Position numbers and translations under genes: made by a program. This document shows positions 12,030 through 22,282 of a stretch of 64,000 nucleotides of DNA, one piece after another. Source of the stretch: Elymus sibiricus (Eukaryota > Streptophyta > Magnoliopsida > Poales > Poaceae); assembly GCA_039707655.1 (NCBI GenBank), contig CM077665.1:309008486-309072485 (forward strand). The letters are read 5' to 3'. The notes under the pieces were generated by a model. The model was given only the letters and a program-made list of their open reading frames with translations, was not told where the DNA came from and made no database searches. How positions within the stretch are numbered: position 1 is the stretch's first letter; each line of letters begins with the position of its first letter.

Positions 12030-14189
12030 TGCAAAGCATATGAAAATGCCCTCCGGTGGGAAGTTTGTAAAACCTCGTCAAGCTAAAGATCCTTCCAAAA
12101 GAGCATTGTCGTTCCGTCCACCACCTGGATCTTCGATACTCCACGAAACTCAGGGGTGAGTTTGAGGATGTCACGCCACCAAAAGGAGCCAATAGGGTCG
12201 ACGTCATGCGGGATCGTTTCTCTGTAGTATGAGATCCATATCAGCTGCACCCAGCGGATGTCTTTCTTGTTATAGAACTTATGCAGGAATTTCTTGAGCA
12301 GCGCTTCATTCTGGAGTTTGAGGTTGATCACCCCGAGCCCTCCTTGCTTCTTAGGTTTACAGACCATATCCCATGCAGCCAGAGAGTTACATTTCTCACC
12401 CTGTTCAGGCTTTTTTGTCCATAGACACCTTCGTCTAATTTTGTCAAGCATCTGTATGATCTTGGGGGGTATTCTCAGGGTGCACATAGTAAAGATTAAG
12501 AGCGAGGTGACCGTTGCATTCAACCAAGAGAGCTTTCCATCATAGGACATCATAGCAATTGTGGACGTGAGGCGGCGTTCTGCACTGCAGACCAGCGGCA
12601 TGAGGTCCTGAACTGTGGGTCTCGAGGTGCCAACAGGCAAGCCTAGGTAAGTGAACGACATCGTGCCAATCGAGCAGCCAAAGATGGAGGCCAGTTCTGC
12701 TGTGGCAATGGTATCCAAGTTGATTGGTATCAGTGTTGATTTGTCAAAGTTTATTTTGAGGCCGACCAAGGACGCGTAGTCAGACAAGATCTTTTTAACG
12801 ATGATAGCTTGGCGTGGGCATGCAGGTAACATTAAGAGTGTGTCATCAGCGTATTGGGCAACAAGATAATCTGTTTGTCCCACGCATGGGAATGGGAGGT
12901 CAATCAGCCCTTGCCTAAAGGCATCGTTAATCGCCGCTTGAAATAGATCTGCAGCCAAGACAAATAGTAAGGGAGAAAATGGATCCCCCTGCCTGGCCCC
13001 ACTGCGGCAATGGAACTGGCGGCCAAGAACACTGTTCAAGAGTACAGAGGATCTACCAGACGAGAAGATACATTGAACCCACCTAATCCATTTGTCATTG
13101 AATCCCATGTGTTTCATGATGTTGATCATAGGCTCATGCCCAATCGTATCGAACGCTTTGACAAAATCAAGTTTGAGCAATCCAATCCCTTTCTTTGGCA
13201 CTTAACATTGATGGATGTACTAAAATGCCCATGCGAGACAATCTTGGATAGTTCTCCCTCGGATAAATCCATATTGGTTGCGGTGGATTAGGGTTAGGAT
13301 GACAAGTTGCAAGCGGTTGGCTAATAACTTGGTGAGAAGCTTGAGACAGCAGTTCAAGAGAGTGATCGAGCGATAGTCATTCACAGTCTCGGGGGAATTG
13401 ACCTTTGGTATAAGAGTGATCAGACCATCGTTATTGCTGGTGAGATCCAGGTTGCCTTCATGGAATTGAGAGTAGAGCGCATAAAAGTCTTGCTTGATAA
13501 TGGGCCAGCACGCTTTGAGGAATGAACCACTAAAGCCATCAGGGCCAGGCGCTCGATCAACAGGCATCTCTTTAATCACCTTGTCAATCTCAGCGGGAGT
13601 AAACGGATCAGTGAAATGATCTAAGTTTGTGGCGCGCTTGATTATGGCTGAAAGATCAAATTTCATCTCAGAGGGGGTGACAATTCCCAATCGGTTTTGT
13701 ATGTCAAGAAGAGGAGGGCTACTTTGCCGGGGTGATCTTCCACTTGCATACCAGCTTCATTTCTCAGCGTAGCAATATTATTTTTTCGGTATCGTTCTGT
13801 GGCTACAGCCTGGAAGAACTTGGTGTTTTCATCTCCGAATTTAATCCATCGGATCGTGCATCATTTCTTCTAGTACATTTTTTGGTATTGGAGCAGTCAA
13901 AGCAGATGCCTTTTTAGGATGTTTCTAAAGTTATTCTCAGGACCCGAGAGGGATCTTTTATTCTCAAGTGCATCTAGGTCGGACAGAACTTGGTTGCAAT
14001 TTCTGATGTCCGTCGAGAGGTGAGAGATATGCTTGCTCCAAGCTTTCAGTGCGTGTCTGAGTGCTTTGAATTTTCGACAGAGAACAGTAGTAGCATTGGT
14101 AGAGTGTATTGGTTTGTTCCAAGTTTGTGCCACAAGGTCCATGAAGCCCGGGTGTTGGATCCAATAAGATTCAAATCTAAATAGCTTGC
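12030..14189 (-). pseudogene. LINE ORF2 RT (original location)
   Basis: Minus-strand RT part of LINE ORF2, between A1 and G1. The frame enters at 14184 directly from the endonuclease half across G1. A linker region (14142-13897), an upstream RT block with APGPDGFSG (13690-13220) and a long open core (13201-12083) follow. The core contains the [13 protein letters not shown] block, YADDTLLML and GLPVG motifs of L1-type RTs. Lesions: a frameshift between 13897 and 13690, stops just before 13201 (also in the other copy), and a private stop at 12083-12085 where the other copy has Trp. Confidence 0.9.
14185..14189. repeat. TSD cttgc, left of G1
   Basis: Identical to 23685-23689 after the G1 3' LTR. 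This defines the G1 insertion in LINE ORF2. Confidence 0.93.
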
Positions 14190-15586
14190 TGATACGTCTC
14201 CATCGTATCTACTTTTCCAAACTCTTTTGCCCTTGTTTTGGACTCTAATTTGCATGATTTGAATGGAACTAACTCGGCCTGATGCTGTTTTCAGCAGAAT
14301 TGCCTTGGTGTTATTTTTGTGCAGAAATAAAAGTTCTCGGATTGACCTGAAAATTTATGGAGAATATTTTTGGAATTAATAAAAAATACTGGTGAAAGAA
14401 TCAACCGGAGGAGGTCCACCACCTGGCCACAAGCCGGGGGGCGCCCCCCCTAGGGCACGCCCCCCTGTCTTGTGGGCCCACTGTAGCTCCGCCGACCTCA
14501 ACTCCAACTCTATATATTCCTATTTGGGGAGAAAAAAATCAGAGAGAAGAGTTCACCGCGTTTCACGATACGGAGCAGCCGCCACCTCCTGTTCTTCCTC
14601 GGGAGGGCAGATTTGGAGTTTGATTTGGGCTCCGGAGAGGGGAAATCAATGCCGTCGTCATCACCAACCATCCTTCGTCACCAATTTCATGATGCTCTCC
14701 ACCGTTCGTGAGTAATTCCACCGTAGGCTTGCTGGACGGTGATGGGTTGGATGAGATCTATTATGTAATCGAGTTAGTTTTGTTAGGGTTTGATCCCTAG
14801 TATCCACTATGTTCTGAGATTGATGTTGCTATGACTTTGCTATGCTTAATGCTTGTCACTAGGGCCCGAGTGCCATGATTTCAGATCTAAACCTATTATG
14901 TTTTCATGAATATATATGTGTTATTGATCCTATCTTGCAAGTTGTAGACACCTATTACGAGTTATGATCCGCATCCCCAGGGTGACAATAACTGGGATTC
15001 TTTCCGGTGATTACCGTAGTTTGAGGAGTTCATGTATTCACTAGGTGCTAATGCTTTGGTCCGGTTCTCTATTAAAAGGAGGCCTTAATATCCCTTAGTT
15101 TCCATTAGGACCCCGCTGCCACGGAAGCGTAGGACAAAAGATGTCATGCAAGTTCTTTTCCATAAGCACGTATGACTATATATGGAATACATGCCTACAT
15201 TACATTGATGAATTGGAGCTAGTTCTGTATCACCCTATGTTATAAATGTTGCATGATGAATGCCATCCGACATAATTATCCATCACTGATCCATTACCTA
15301 CGAGCTTTTCACATATTGATCTTTGCTAAGGTTCTTATCCGTTGCTACTGTCACAATCACTACAATACTGCTACTGTCACTTTTGCCACCGTTATCGTTA
15401 CTTCCATACTGCTTGCTACTAAATACTTTGCTATAGATATTAAGTCTTTCAGGTGTGGTTGAATTGACAACTCAGCTAGTAATACTCGAGAATATTCTTT
15501 GGCTCCCCTTGTGTCAAATTAATAAATTTGGGTTGAATACTCTACCCTCGAAAACTGTTGCGATCCCCTATACTTGTGGGTTATCA
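14190..15586 (+). mobile_element. G1 5' LTR
   Basis: 1397 bp from TGATACG to GGTTATCA. It contains a GC-rich block (14400-14480), a TATA-like box at 14511-14518 and a later AT-richer part. The first 81 bp are also found at 5518-5598. Confidence 0.95.
14511..14518 (+). promoter_or_regulatory. TATA-like box in G1 5' LTR
   Basis: TATATATT about 320 bp into the LTR, conserved at 22608-22615 in the 3' LTR. It lies just after a GC-rich block that is partly mirrored inside the element at about 18740-18810. Confidence 0.55.
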
Positions 15587-15595
15587 AGACCTTTT

Positions 15596-15615
15596 TCTGG
15601 CGCCGTTGCCGGGGA
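15596..15615 (+). promoter_or_regulatory. G1 primer-binding-site region
   Basis: TCTGGCGCCGTTGCCGGGG, 9 bases after the LTR end. The same words follow the G2 5' LTR (41195-41214). I take it as the PBS region of this gypsy group; I cannot name the primer tRNA with certainty. Confidence 0.7.
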
Positions 15616-15655
15616 GCATAGCTCTATTCTCTGAGTCACTTGGTATTTATATCTG

Positions 15656-16361
15656 TTGATCACTATTAAGAATCTGAAAGACCCAAAAATCAAGATCTAT
15701 CCCTCTACTACGAGGGGAGGTAAGGAACTGCCATCTAGCTCTGCACTTGATTCACCTTCTGTTATGAGTAAACTTGTGACACCACCACCTGCTAGTAATT
15801 CTGATATTTCGCCAGTAATTGATGATTCCACTTCTGCTATGCATGATGCTTATGATGATACTTTGCTTGATAATACTGTGCCACTGGGTGAATTTCTTGA
15901 TGAACAAATTGCTAGAGTCAATGATGAAACTGATGATATTTCTGAATCTGATGAAATTATTGAAACTGAACACTATGATACACCTGCTAGACCGAGCTCT
16001 CCTAGATATGAACTGCCTAATATACCTAAGGGTTATGTTATGGAAGGAGAGGTAGCTAGGGACTTTCTTGCTTGTAAGGATAGGGATGATCTTAAGAAAT
16101 TGCTATGCAAGTGGAAGGAAAAATCTTTGAATGCTAGAATGCAATATGATCCTAAGTTTGCTACTTCACCTATCTTTGTTACTGATAAGGATTATGAATT
16201 CTCTGTCGATCCTGAGTTAATTACTTTGGTTGAAACTGATCTTTTCCAGGGTTATGAATCTGAAACTGTTGTGGCACATCTTACTAAATTGAATGATATA
16301 GCCACCCTATTCACTCATGAGGAAAAAATTCGCTATTACTATATTCTTAAGTTTTTTTTTT
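15656..16361 (+). pseudogene. G1 gag, N-terminal part
   Basis: Open frame of about 235 codons without an ATG at its left edge (first codon TTG, first ATG further in). It is acidic and Asp/Glu-rich around 15830-15990, then carries the start of the Retrotrans_gag domain (segment near YYYILKF). The frame is lost in a run of ten T (16352-16361). The downstream gag continues in another frame from about 16360. Loss or gain of one or two T would account for the shift. Gag would form the RNA-packaging particle. Confidence 0.8.
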
Positions 16362-18417
16362 CTCATTAAAGGGTGATGCTAAGATATGGTTTAATTCTCT
16401 TGCTCCTGGTTGTGTGCGTAGTCCCCAGGATATGATATACTACTTCTCTGAAAAATATTTTCCTGCCCATAAGAAACAAGCTGCCTTGCAGGAAATATTT
16501 AACTTTGTGCAAATTGAAGAAGAGAGTCTCCCACAAGCTTGGGGGAGGCCTCTCCAATTACTTAATGCTTTGCCTGATCATCCTCTCAAGAAAAACGAAA
16601 TACTTGATATCTTTTATAATGGACTAACCGATGCTTCTAGGGACCACCTAGATAGTTGTGCTGGTTGTGTTTTCAGGGAACGAACTGTTGAACAAGCTGA
16701 ACTACTATTGAATAATATATTGAGCAATGATAATGATTGGACCCTTCCCGAACCACCTCCAAAGCCAACTCTGAAGAAAAGAGGTATTCTATTTCTCAGT
16801 CCTGAAGATATGCAAGAGGCAAAGAAATCTATGAAAGAAAAAGGTATTAAAGCTGAAGACGTTAAGAATCTACCACCTATTGAAGAAATACATGGTCTTG
16901 ATAACCCGACACAGGTAGTAGAGGTAAACTCTCTCCGTAGATTTGATGAAGGTGATATTCCTTATAATAAGTCTGCTAGCCAATGCTTGGATGAGTTTGA
17001 TAACTTTATTGTTAAGCAAGAAAATTTCAATGCTTGTGTTAGTAGACAATTGAAACACAATGCTTACATGCGTGATCGCTTAGGTGATTATACGAGTAGA
17101 ACTATCAATGATCTTAAGCTTATTAGTAAACATGCTTCCATGGTAACTACTCAAGTAGAACAAGTACTTAAGGCACAAAATGATTTGCTTAATGAGATGA
17201 ATGGTAAGAACAATGATCATTCTGTTAGAGTTGTGACTAGAGGTGGTAAAATGACTCGGGAACCTTTGTATCCTGAGGTCCATCCTAAGAGAATTGAGCA
17301 AGATTCTCAGAGAATTAATTCTGATGCACCTAATCGTCCTAGTAATAAAAGGAAAAAGAATGATGATAGGACTATGTATGCTGCTAGTGAACCTGTTATA
17401 GATACTCATGAAAACCCAAATGATATTTCTATTTCTGACGCTGAGACACAATCTGGTAATGAACATGAGCCTAGTGATAATATTAATGATGATGTTCATG
17501 TTGATGCTCAACCTAGTAATGATAATGATGTGGAGATTGAACCTGCTGTTGATCTTGATAACCCACAACCTAAGAATAAAAGATATGATAAAAGAGACTT
17601 CGTTGCTAGGAAGCATGGTAAAGAAAGAGAGCCATGGGTTCAGAAACCCATGCCCTTTCCTCCTAAGCCATCCAAGAAAAAGGATGATGAGGACTTTGAG
17701 CACTTTGTTGAAATGCTTAGACCTGTCTTTTTGCGTATGCGCTTGACTGATATTCTGAAAATGTCTCCTTATGCTAAGTATATGAAAGATATTGTGAAAA
17801 ATAAAAGAAAGATACCAGAAGCTGAGATTTCCACCATGCTTGCTAATTATACCTTTAAGGGTGGAGTACCAAAGAAACTAGGAGATCCCGGAGTACCTAC
17901 TATACCATGCTCTATTAAAAGAAATTATGTTAAAACTGCTTTATGTGATCTTGGAGCTGGTGTTAGTGTTATGCCTTTCTCTTTATATCGTAGACTTGAT
18001 TTGAATAAGTTGACACCTACTGAAATCTCCTTGCAAATGGCTGATAAATCAACTGCTTTACCCATCGGTATTTGTGAGGATGTGCCTGTTGTAGTTGCAA
18101 ATGTTACTATCTTAACGGACTTTTTTATTCTTGATATTCCCGAGGACGACAGTATGTCGATCATCATTGGTAGACCCTTTTTGAACACTGCAGGGGCTGT
18201 TATTGATTGCAACAAAGGCAATGTCACTTTTCATGTTAATGGTAATGAGCATACGGTACACTTTCCGAAGAAACAACCTCAAGTTCATAGTATCAACTCC
18301 ATTGGAAAAATTTCAACGATTATTATTGGAGATTTCGAATTCCCTCTCCCTACTGCCAAAAGGAAATATGATATACTTATTGTTGGGGACATGCATATCC
18401 CCATTGAGGTAACCTAG
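16360..18417 (+). CDS. G1 gag C-terminus and retropepsin
   Basis: About 680 codons, open to the stop at 18417. It begins with the gag core (GDAKIWFNSLAPG, FSEKYFP, EIFNF and QAWGRP segments, typical of Retrotrans_gag). A long Asn/Asp/Lys-rich linker follows (about 16760-17640). It ends with an aspartic protease: ALCDLGAGVSVMP as the active-site region (D-L-G-A instead of D-T/S-G) and IIIGRPFLNTAGA as the second hallmark (about 18160-18195). In this polyprotein class PR cuts gag. In an autonomous gypsy element RT would follow; here the frame simply ends. No CCHC knuckle is visible. It is a real element gene, but its first third is in another frame. Confidence 0.85.
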   Translation, partial: FSLKGDAKIWFNSLAPGCVRSPQDMIYYFSEKYFPAHKKQAALQEIFNFVQIEEESLPQAWGRPLQLLNALPDHPLKKNEILDIFYNGLTDASRDHLDSCAGCVFRERTVEQAELLLNNILSNDNDWTLPEPPPKPTLKKRGILFLSPEDMQEAKKSMKEKGIKAEDVKNLPPIEEIHGLDNPTQVVEVNSLRRFDEGDIPYNKSASQCLDEFDNFIVKQENFNACVSRQLKHNAYMRDRLGDYTSRTINDLKLISKHASMVTTQVEQVLKAQNDLLNEMNGKNNDHSVRVVTRGGKMTREPLYPEVHPKRIEQDSQRINSDAPNRPSNKRKKNDDRTMYAASEPVIDTHENPNDISISDAETQSGNEHEPSDNINDDVHVDAQPSNDNDVEIEPAVDLDNPQPKNKRYDKRDFVARKHGKEREPWVQKPMPFPPKPSKKKDDEDFEHFVEMLRPVFLRMRLTDILKMSPYAKYMKDIVKNKRKIPEAEISTMLANYTFKGGVPKKLGDPGVPTIPCSIKRNYVKTALCDLGAGVSVMPFSLYRRLDLNKLTPTEISLQMADKSTALPIGICEDVPVVVANVTILTDFFILDIPEDDSMSIIIGRPFLNTAGAVIDCNKGNVTFHVNGNEHTVHFPKKQPQVHSINSIGKISTIIIGDFEFPLPTAKRKYDILIVGDMHIPIEVT

Positions 18418-18635
18418 TGTTATTCGAAAATTCTCCGGTTCCGTGTCATTCGAAAAAAGTTTGTCAATAAGACTTGATCAACCTTATTGATGGATTCTTT
18501 TTGACGGGCATGAGATGGATGAATTTAGAAAGCACAACCTTCTGTACCCAACTTTTACTTTCTGTTATTTAGAGTTAATTACAGTAAAAATGCTATTATT
18601 TTTCTGTTTTCTGTTTTATTCGTGCAATTAAAAAG
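18418..18635 (+). other. Spacer after G1 protease
   Basis: AT-rich, no ORF. RT-RNase H-IN would be expected from here in an autonomous gypsy; no trace of the YxDD or DDE motifs was found in any frame. Confidence 0.6.
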
Positions 18636-18830
18636 TGACCTGAAAATAAAAGTTCTCCAAATGCCCTGAAAATGTAGTATGATTTTTTCTGGAATATTTA
18701 AGAATTTTTGGCACTGAGAACACATCAGGGGGCTGCACCAATGGGCCACAAGCCTGCAAGGCGCGCCCACCCCCCCTGGGCACACCCCCCTGGCTTGTGG
18801 GTCCCACGTAGGCCCCCCTCACTTATTCCA
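18636..18830 (+). promoter_or_regulatory. LTR-like (U3-like) module inside G1
   Basis: Three blocks recur in the same order and near-equal spacing as in the G1 LTR. A 14-mer aaataaaagttctc lies at 18644 and at 14325. The word ggccacaagcc lies at 18744 and at 14425. The block around cttgtggg(t)cccac lies at 18794-18807 and at 14468-14481. First-to-last distance is about 147 bp here and about 140 bp in the LTR. It lies upstream of the second ORF (19212). I infer an LTR-derived promoter module that could give this ORF its own transcript; transcription is not shown by sequence. Confidence 0.6.
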
Positions 18831-19211
18831 GCCACCATCCACTTCGTCTTCCTCCAGAAAAAATCCCACCATTGCTCCAACCCGTGTTCTAGCTCATTTT
18901 GCTACCATTTTCGATCTCCTTGTGCAAAGCTCCATTTGCAAAACTGTTTTGAGGGATTGATCTTCGGTATGTGACTCCTCCAATGGTCCAATTAGTTTTT
19001 GTTCTAGTGCTTTATATATTGCAAATTTTTGCTGCTGTGGTGACCTTGTTCTTGAGCTTGCATGTCAAATTTGTATGGTCCCAAGTAGTTTTGATGCATG
19101 ATATAGCCTCTAGGCACTTGTGGGAGTAGTTGCTATAAGTTTTGTTGAGTTTTGTTCACCTTTATTGTGAGTCACTAAAAACAATTTAGAAAAAAATTCA
19201 GAGAAAGAAAA

Positions 19212-20237
19212 ATGTTGAGGAGAATATACCAAGGTGGTTCCTCGAGCAAGAAGACCCCTAGACTCGCGATACGTGAGCCCGACTTTGAACCACCGAGGGA
19301 AGCTCAAGTGCGGCCTTGTGAATGGCCATCGAATCAATTCATGGTTCAAGCCAGTTTCAAGGAAGAATTTTACGCGTACATACAAAATGCTGGCCTTGAA
19401 GACTTCATTTCAGACCAATGCAAGCAATATTATCAACTCACTGATTCCTTCGTGCAGAGGTTTGAATTTTCATCCAGGCGTAATAATCATTCTATTCTAT
19501 TTAATCTTTATGATGAATCATATACCATGGACCTGGAAGATTTTAATGATGCATGCAAAATCCCACAATGGGGCAGCCATAGTGATCCTCAAAAAACTGA
19601 ATATAATGATTTCCTTGCTAGCATCACTGTGGGAGAAACTAGAAACATTACACAGGCCACCTTGGGGAGCATTCACTTTCCTGCTATACACTATTTTGCT
19701 CTCTTCATAGGTAGATGTATTAACGGTAAACATGATCATAGCCACCTTTGCGTACCTGATCTTAGTATTCTTAAGAGTGCGGTCATGGGCAATAGACGAT
19801 ATAACTTGGGGGCTATTGTTGCTAGGAGGCTACATAAAAATGCTAAGGAAGGAGATTTCTTTGGCGGGATTTACGCCACCCGTGTAGCTAATTATCTTGG
19901 GGTACCCATAAGGGGAAATGATAGTGAGTTACCACCTGCTTTTCTTGATTATGAGTCTATGGTGCGCTACCAGTTTCTTGAGAGGAACGAACAGTCCCTC
20001 CTAAACCGACTAATTTTTGACAGACAGCGTGCTGTCCATATTACCCTTCCTGCTCCTGCCTTCTTTAACTTTCAGGAAAAACGGAGACATTTTATAACCA
20101 GAGAGGAGGCAAACGAGTATGAGAGAGAGGCGGAAGCCGCTCGCCTCCGCGCTGCAGCCGTTCAAGCGGTAGCCGCCGCAGCCCAGTACAACCCCAACTA
20201 TGACTTTGGATATTATCCGGGCCAGCCATGGCCCTAG
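19212..20237 (+). CDS. ATHILA-like ORF of G1 (function unknown)
   Basis: Intact 341-codon ORF with a true ATG. The middle (about residues 80-270) has the look of the plant retrotransposon 'ATHILA ORF-1' family: an LFNLYDESYTMDLEDFNDAC segment, a conserved IHYFALFIGRCINGK region and a GIYATRVANYLGVPI region before a PPAFLDYESM motif. The C-terminus is Arg/Glu- then Ala-rich (EYEREAEAARLRAAA) and may be a coiled coil. No signal peptide or membrane segment is evident. It is separated from gag-pro by 794 bp that include a U3-like module, and is followed after 20 bp by a copy of the PPT. Its role is unknown. It is the only undamaged ORF of its size in this element. Confidence 0.75.
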   Translation: MLRRIYQGGSSSKKTPRLAIREPDFEPPREAQVRPCEWPSNQFMVQASFKEEFYAYIQNAGLEDFISDQCKQYYQLTDSFVQRFEFSSRRNNHSILFNLYDESYTMDLEDFNDACKIPQWGSHSDPQKTEYNDFLASITVGETRNITQATLGSIHFPAIHYFALFIGRCINGKHDHSHLCVPDLSILKSAVMGNRRYNLGAIVARRLHKNAKEGDFFGGIYATRVANYLGVPIRGNDSELPPAFLDYESMVRYQFLERNEQSLLNRLIFDRQRAVHITLPAPAFFNFQEKRRHFITREEANEYEREAEAARLRAAAVQAVAAAAQYNPNYDFGYYPGQPWP

Positions 20238-20257
20238 ACCAACTTAGGCCAAAAGCC

Positions 20258-20272
20258 TAAGCTTGGGGGAGT
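20258..20272 (+). repeat. Internal copy of the G1 PPT
   Basis: The 15-mer taagcttgggggagt is identical to the terminal PPT at 22268-22282 but lies 2 kb upstream, 20 bp after the ORF stop and without an LTR behind it. It could serve as a second plus-strand primer (a central PPT) or be a relic of recombination. Confidence 0.7.
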
Positions 20273-22267
20273 ACGTATTTCTCACCGACATTACATTCAT
20301 GTTCACACACTCATTCCAGTTGTCGGTGCTTATACGTTTTCATTGTATCATCCATGGTATTTTATTTCTTCTTTCCGCTTTCTTCTTGTGTGCTTGATTA
20401 ACCTTGAGAAAATCCAAAAAAAAGTTCTAGCTTTACCTTTCAGTTTGTTTAGTTGTAGCATTAAAAGAAAACCCAAAAAGATTTCTCGTTCTTCTTTTGC
20501 TTGTTGGGAGCTTTCCCGTGTAAATAGTTTTTCCCGTTCTTGTTTCGAAATTTCTTTTCTTTGGGTCATAAGGAGAAGGCCACGATGAAAATGTTGAGTG
20601 GCTCTCATATGGCTTATTGTTTATCTTACAGAGAGCCCATATTACCTTGCCTTCTCCTTTGAGTTATTGTTTACAGAGTCCAGCTTAGTCCAATACACGT
20701 GCACTCTTATTATTATTCACACTGTTCGGTCGTGCAAGTGAAAGGCAATAATGACGATATATGATGAAGTGATTGAGATGGATAAAAGCTGGTATGAACT
20801 CGACCTATTTTGTTTTGTAAATATGATTAGCTCATCGTTCTGGATTCAGCTCATTATGGATGGAACATGTTTGCAATGACAATTAGAGATTATAGTTATT
20901 CATGCCATGCTTAATTAGCTAAGAGTGTATAATGGTTTGTCTTGAGTGCCAACATCCATTTTAAAATGGTTGTGATGTAGTATGATGGGATGGTATCCTC
21001 CTCTGAATGATTCAAGTGGCTTGACTTGGCACATGCTCACGCATGTAGTTGAAACAAAATCAACATAGCCTCCACGATATTTATGTTCATGGTGATTTAT
21101 ATCCTACTCGTGCTTGCATTCAATGTTGGTTAATCTCAAAGCATGTTTATGACTGTTGTCGCTCTCTAGTTGGTCGCTTCCCAGTCTCTTGCTAGCCTTC
21201 ACTTGTACTAAGCGGGAATACTGCTTGTGCATCCACCTTCATAAACCCAAAGTTGTTCCATATGAGTCCACCATACCTACCTATATGCGGTATTTACCTG
21301 CCGTTCCAAGTAAATTTGCATGTGCCAAACTCTAAACCTTCAAATAATATTCTGTTTTGCATGCCCGAATCGCTCATGTAGTAACTAGGGGCTGTCAGTA
21401 TCTACCATGCTAGGTGGGTTATTCTCACGATATGTGTTGATTCCCTATCATTCACGAGAAAGTGGCTGGTATTCGGAATGCCCAGTTCCATGCTCAAAAT
21501 CAAATCAAAATATAATGAAACAAAACTCCCCCAGGATTGTTGTTTGTATGGACGGTACCCATGGATTCGGCTCGCCGTGGAGTGTGATTGATTGGTGGAG
21601 GGGGGGTAAAAACTTTACTATTCCGTTTGGGAACCGCCTATAATGTATCTAGCATGGAAGATACCGAGATCTCTCGGTTGTTATGTTGACAATGAAAGCA
21701 TACCGCTCAAAATTATTATTCATTCCTGTTTTAAAAAGCTCGAGCTCTAGCACCTCTGCAAATCAATGCTTCCCTCTGCAAAAGGCCTATCTATTTTACT
21801 TTACTGTTGAGTCACCCTCTTCTTATAAAAAGCATCAGTTAGAGAGCACCACCGTTATTTGTATGCTTTGTTATTAATTGATATTGAGTATGAGTGTGAC
21901 TGGATCTCTTTTACCATGAATTACAATGTCTAGTCAGTCCTTGTTCTTTAGAGGTGCTCTGCATTTATGTTTTGCGGTCTCAGAAAGGGCTAGCGAGATA
22001 CCATTATATCATATTGTATCATGATTGTTTTGATAAAATTGTTGTCATCCGAGATTTATTATTATTGCTCGCTAGTTGGTTATGCCATTGATATGAGTAA
22101 ATGTGAGACCTAAATGTTATTGTGAATGTGGTTAGTCTATAATCCTTGCTGAAAATCTGAACAACAGTTAGACATATTTATAACAACAAGATCAAACAGA
22201 GTTTGTAAAAGTTTTTCTTTGTCACTTTCAGTTTGTCAACTGAATTGCTTGAGGACAAGCAATGGGT
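20273..22267 (+). other. G1 long 3' untranslated region
   Basis: About 2 kb without credible ORFs. The part 21200-21850 is clearly homologous to the G2 3' region at 44170-44760: shared blocks around 'accatacctacctatat', 'ggacggtacccatggattcggct' and 'gggaaccgcc', in the same order. So the two gypsy elements share a conserved noncoding 3' region although their coding parts differ. Confidence 0.75.
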
Positions 22268-22282
22268 TAAGCTTGGGGGAGT
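22268..22282 (+). promoter_or_regulatory. G1 polypurine tract
   Basis: taagcttgggggagt immediately before the 3' LTR; the plus-strand DNA primer site of the element. Confidence 0.88.

Noticed and set aside
17080..17703. 207-codon ORF on the minus strand
   Set aside because: Antisense shadow of the G1 gag-protease frame; Ile/Arg-rich composition results from reading Asn/Asp codons backwards.
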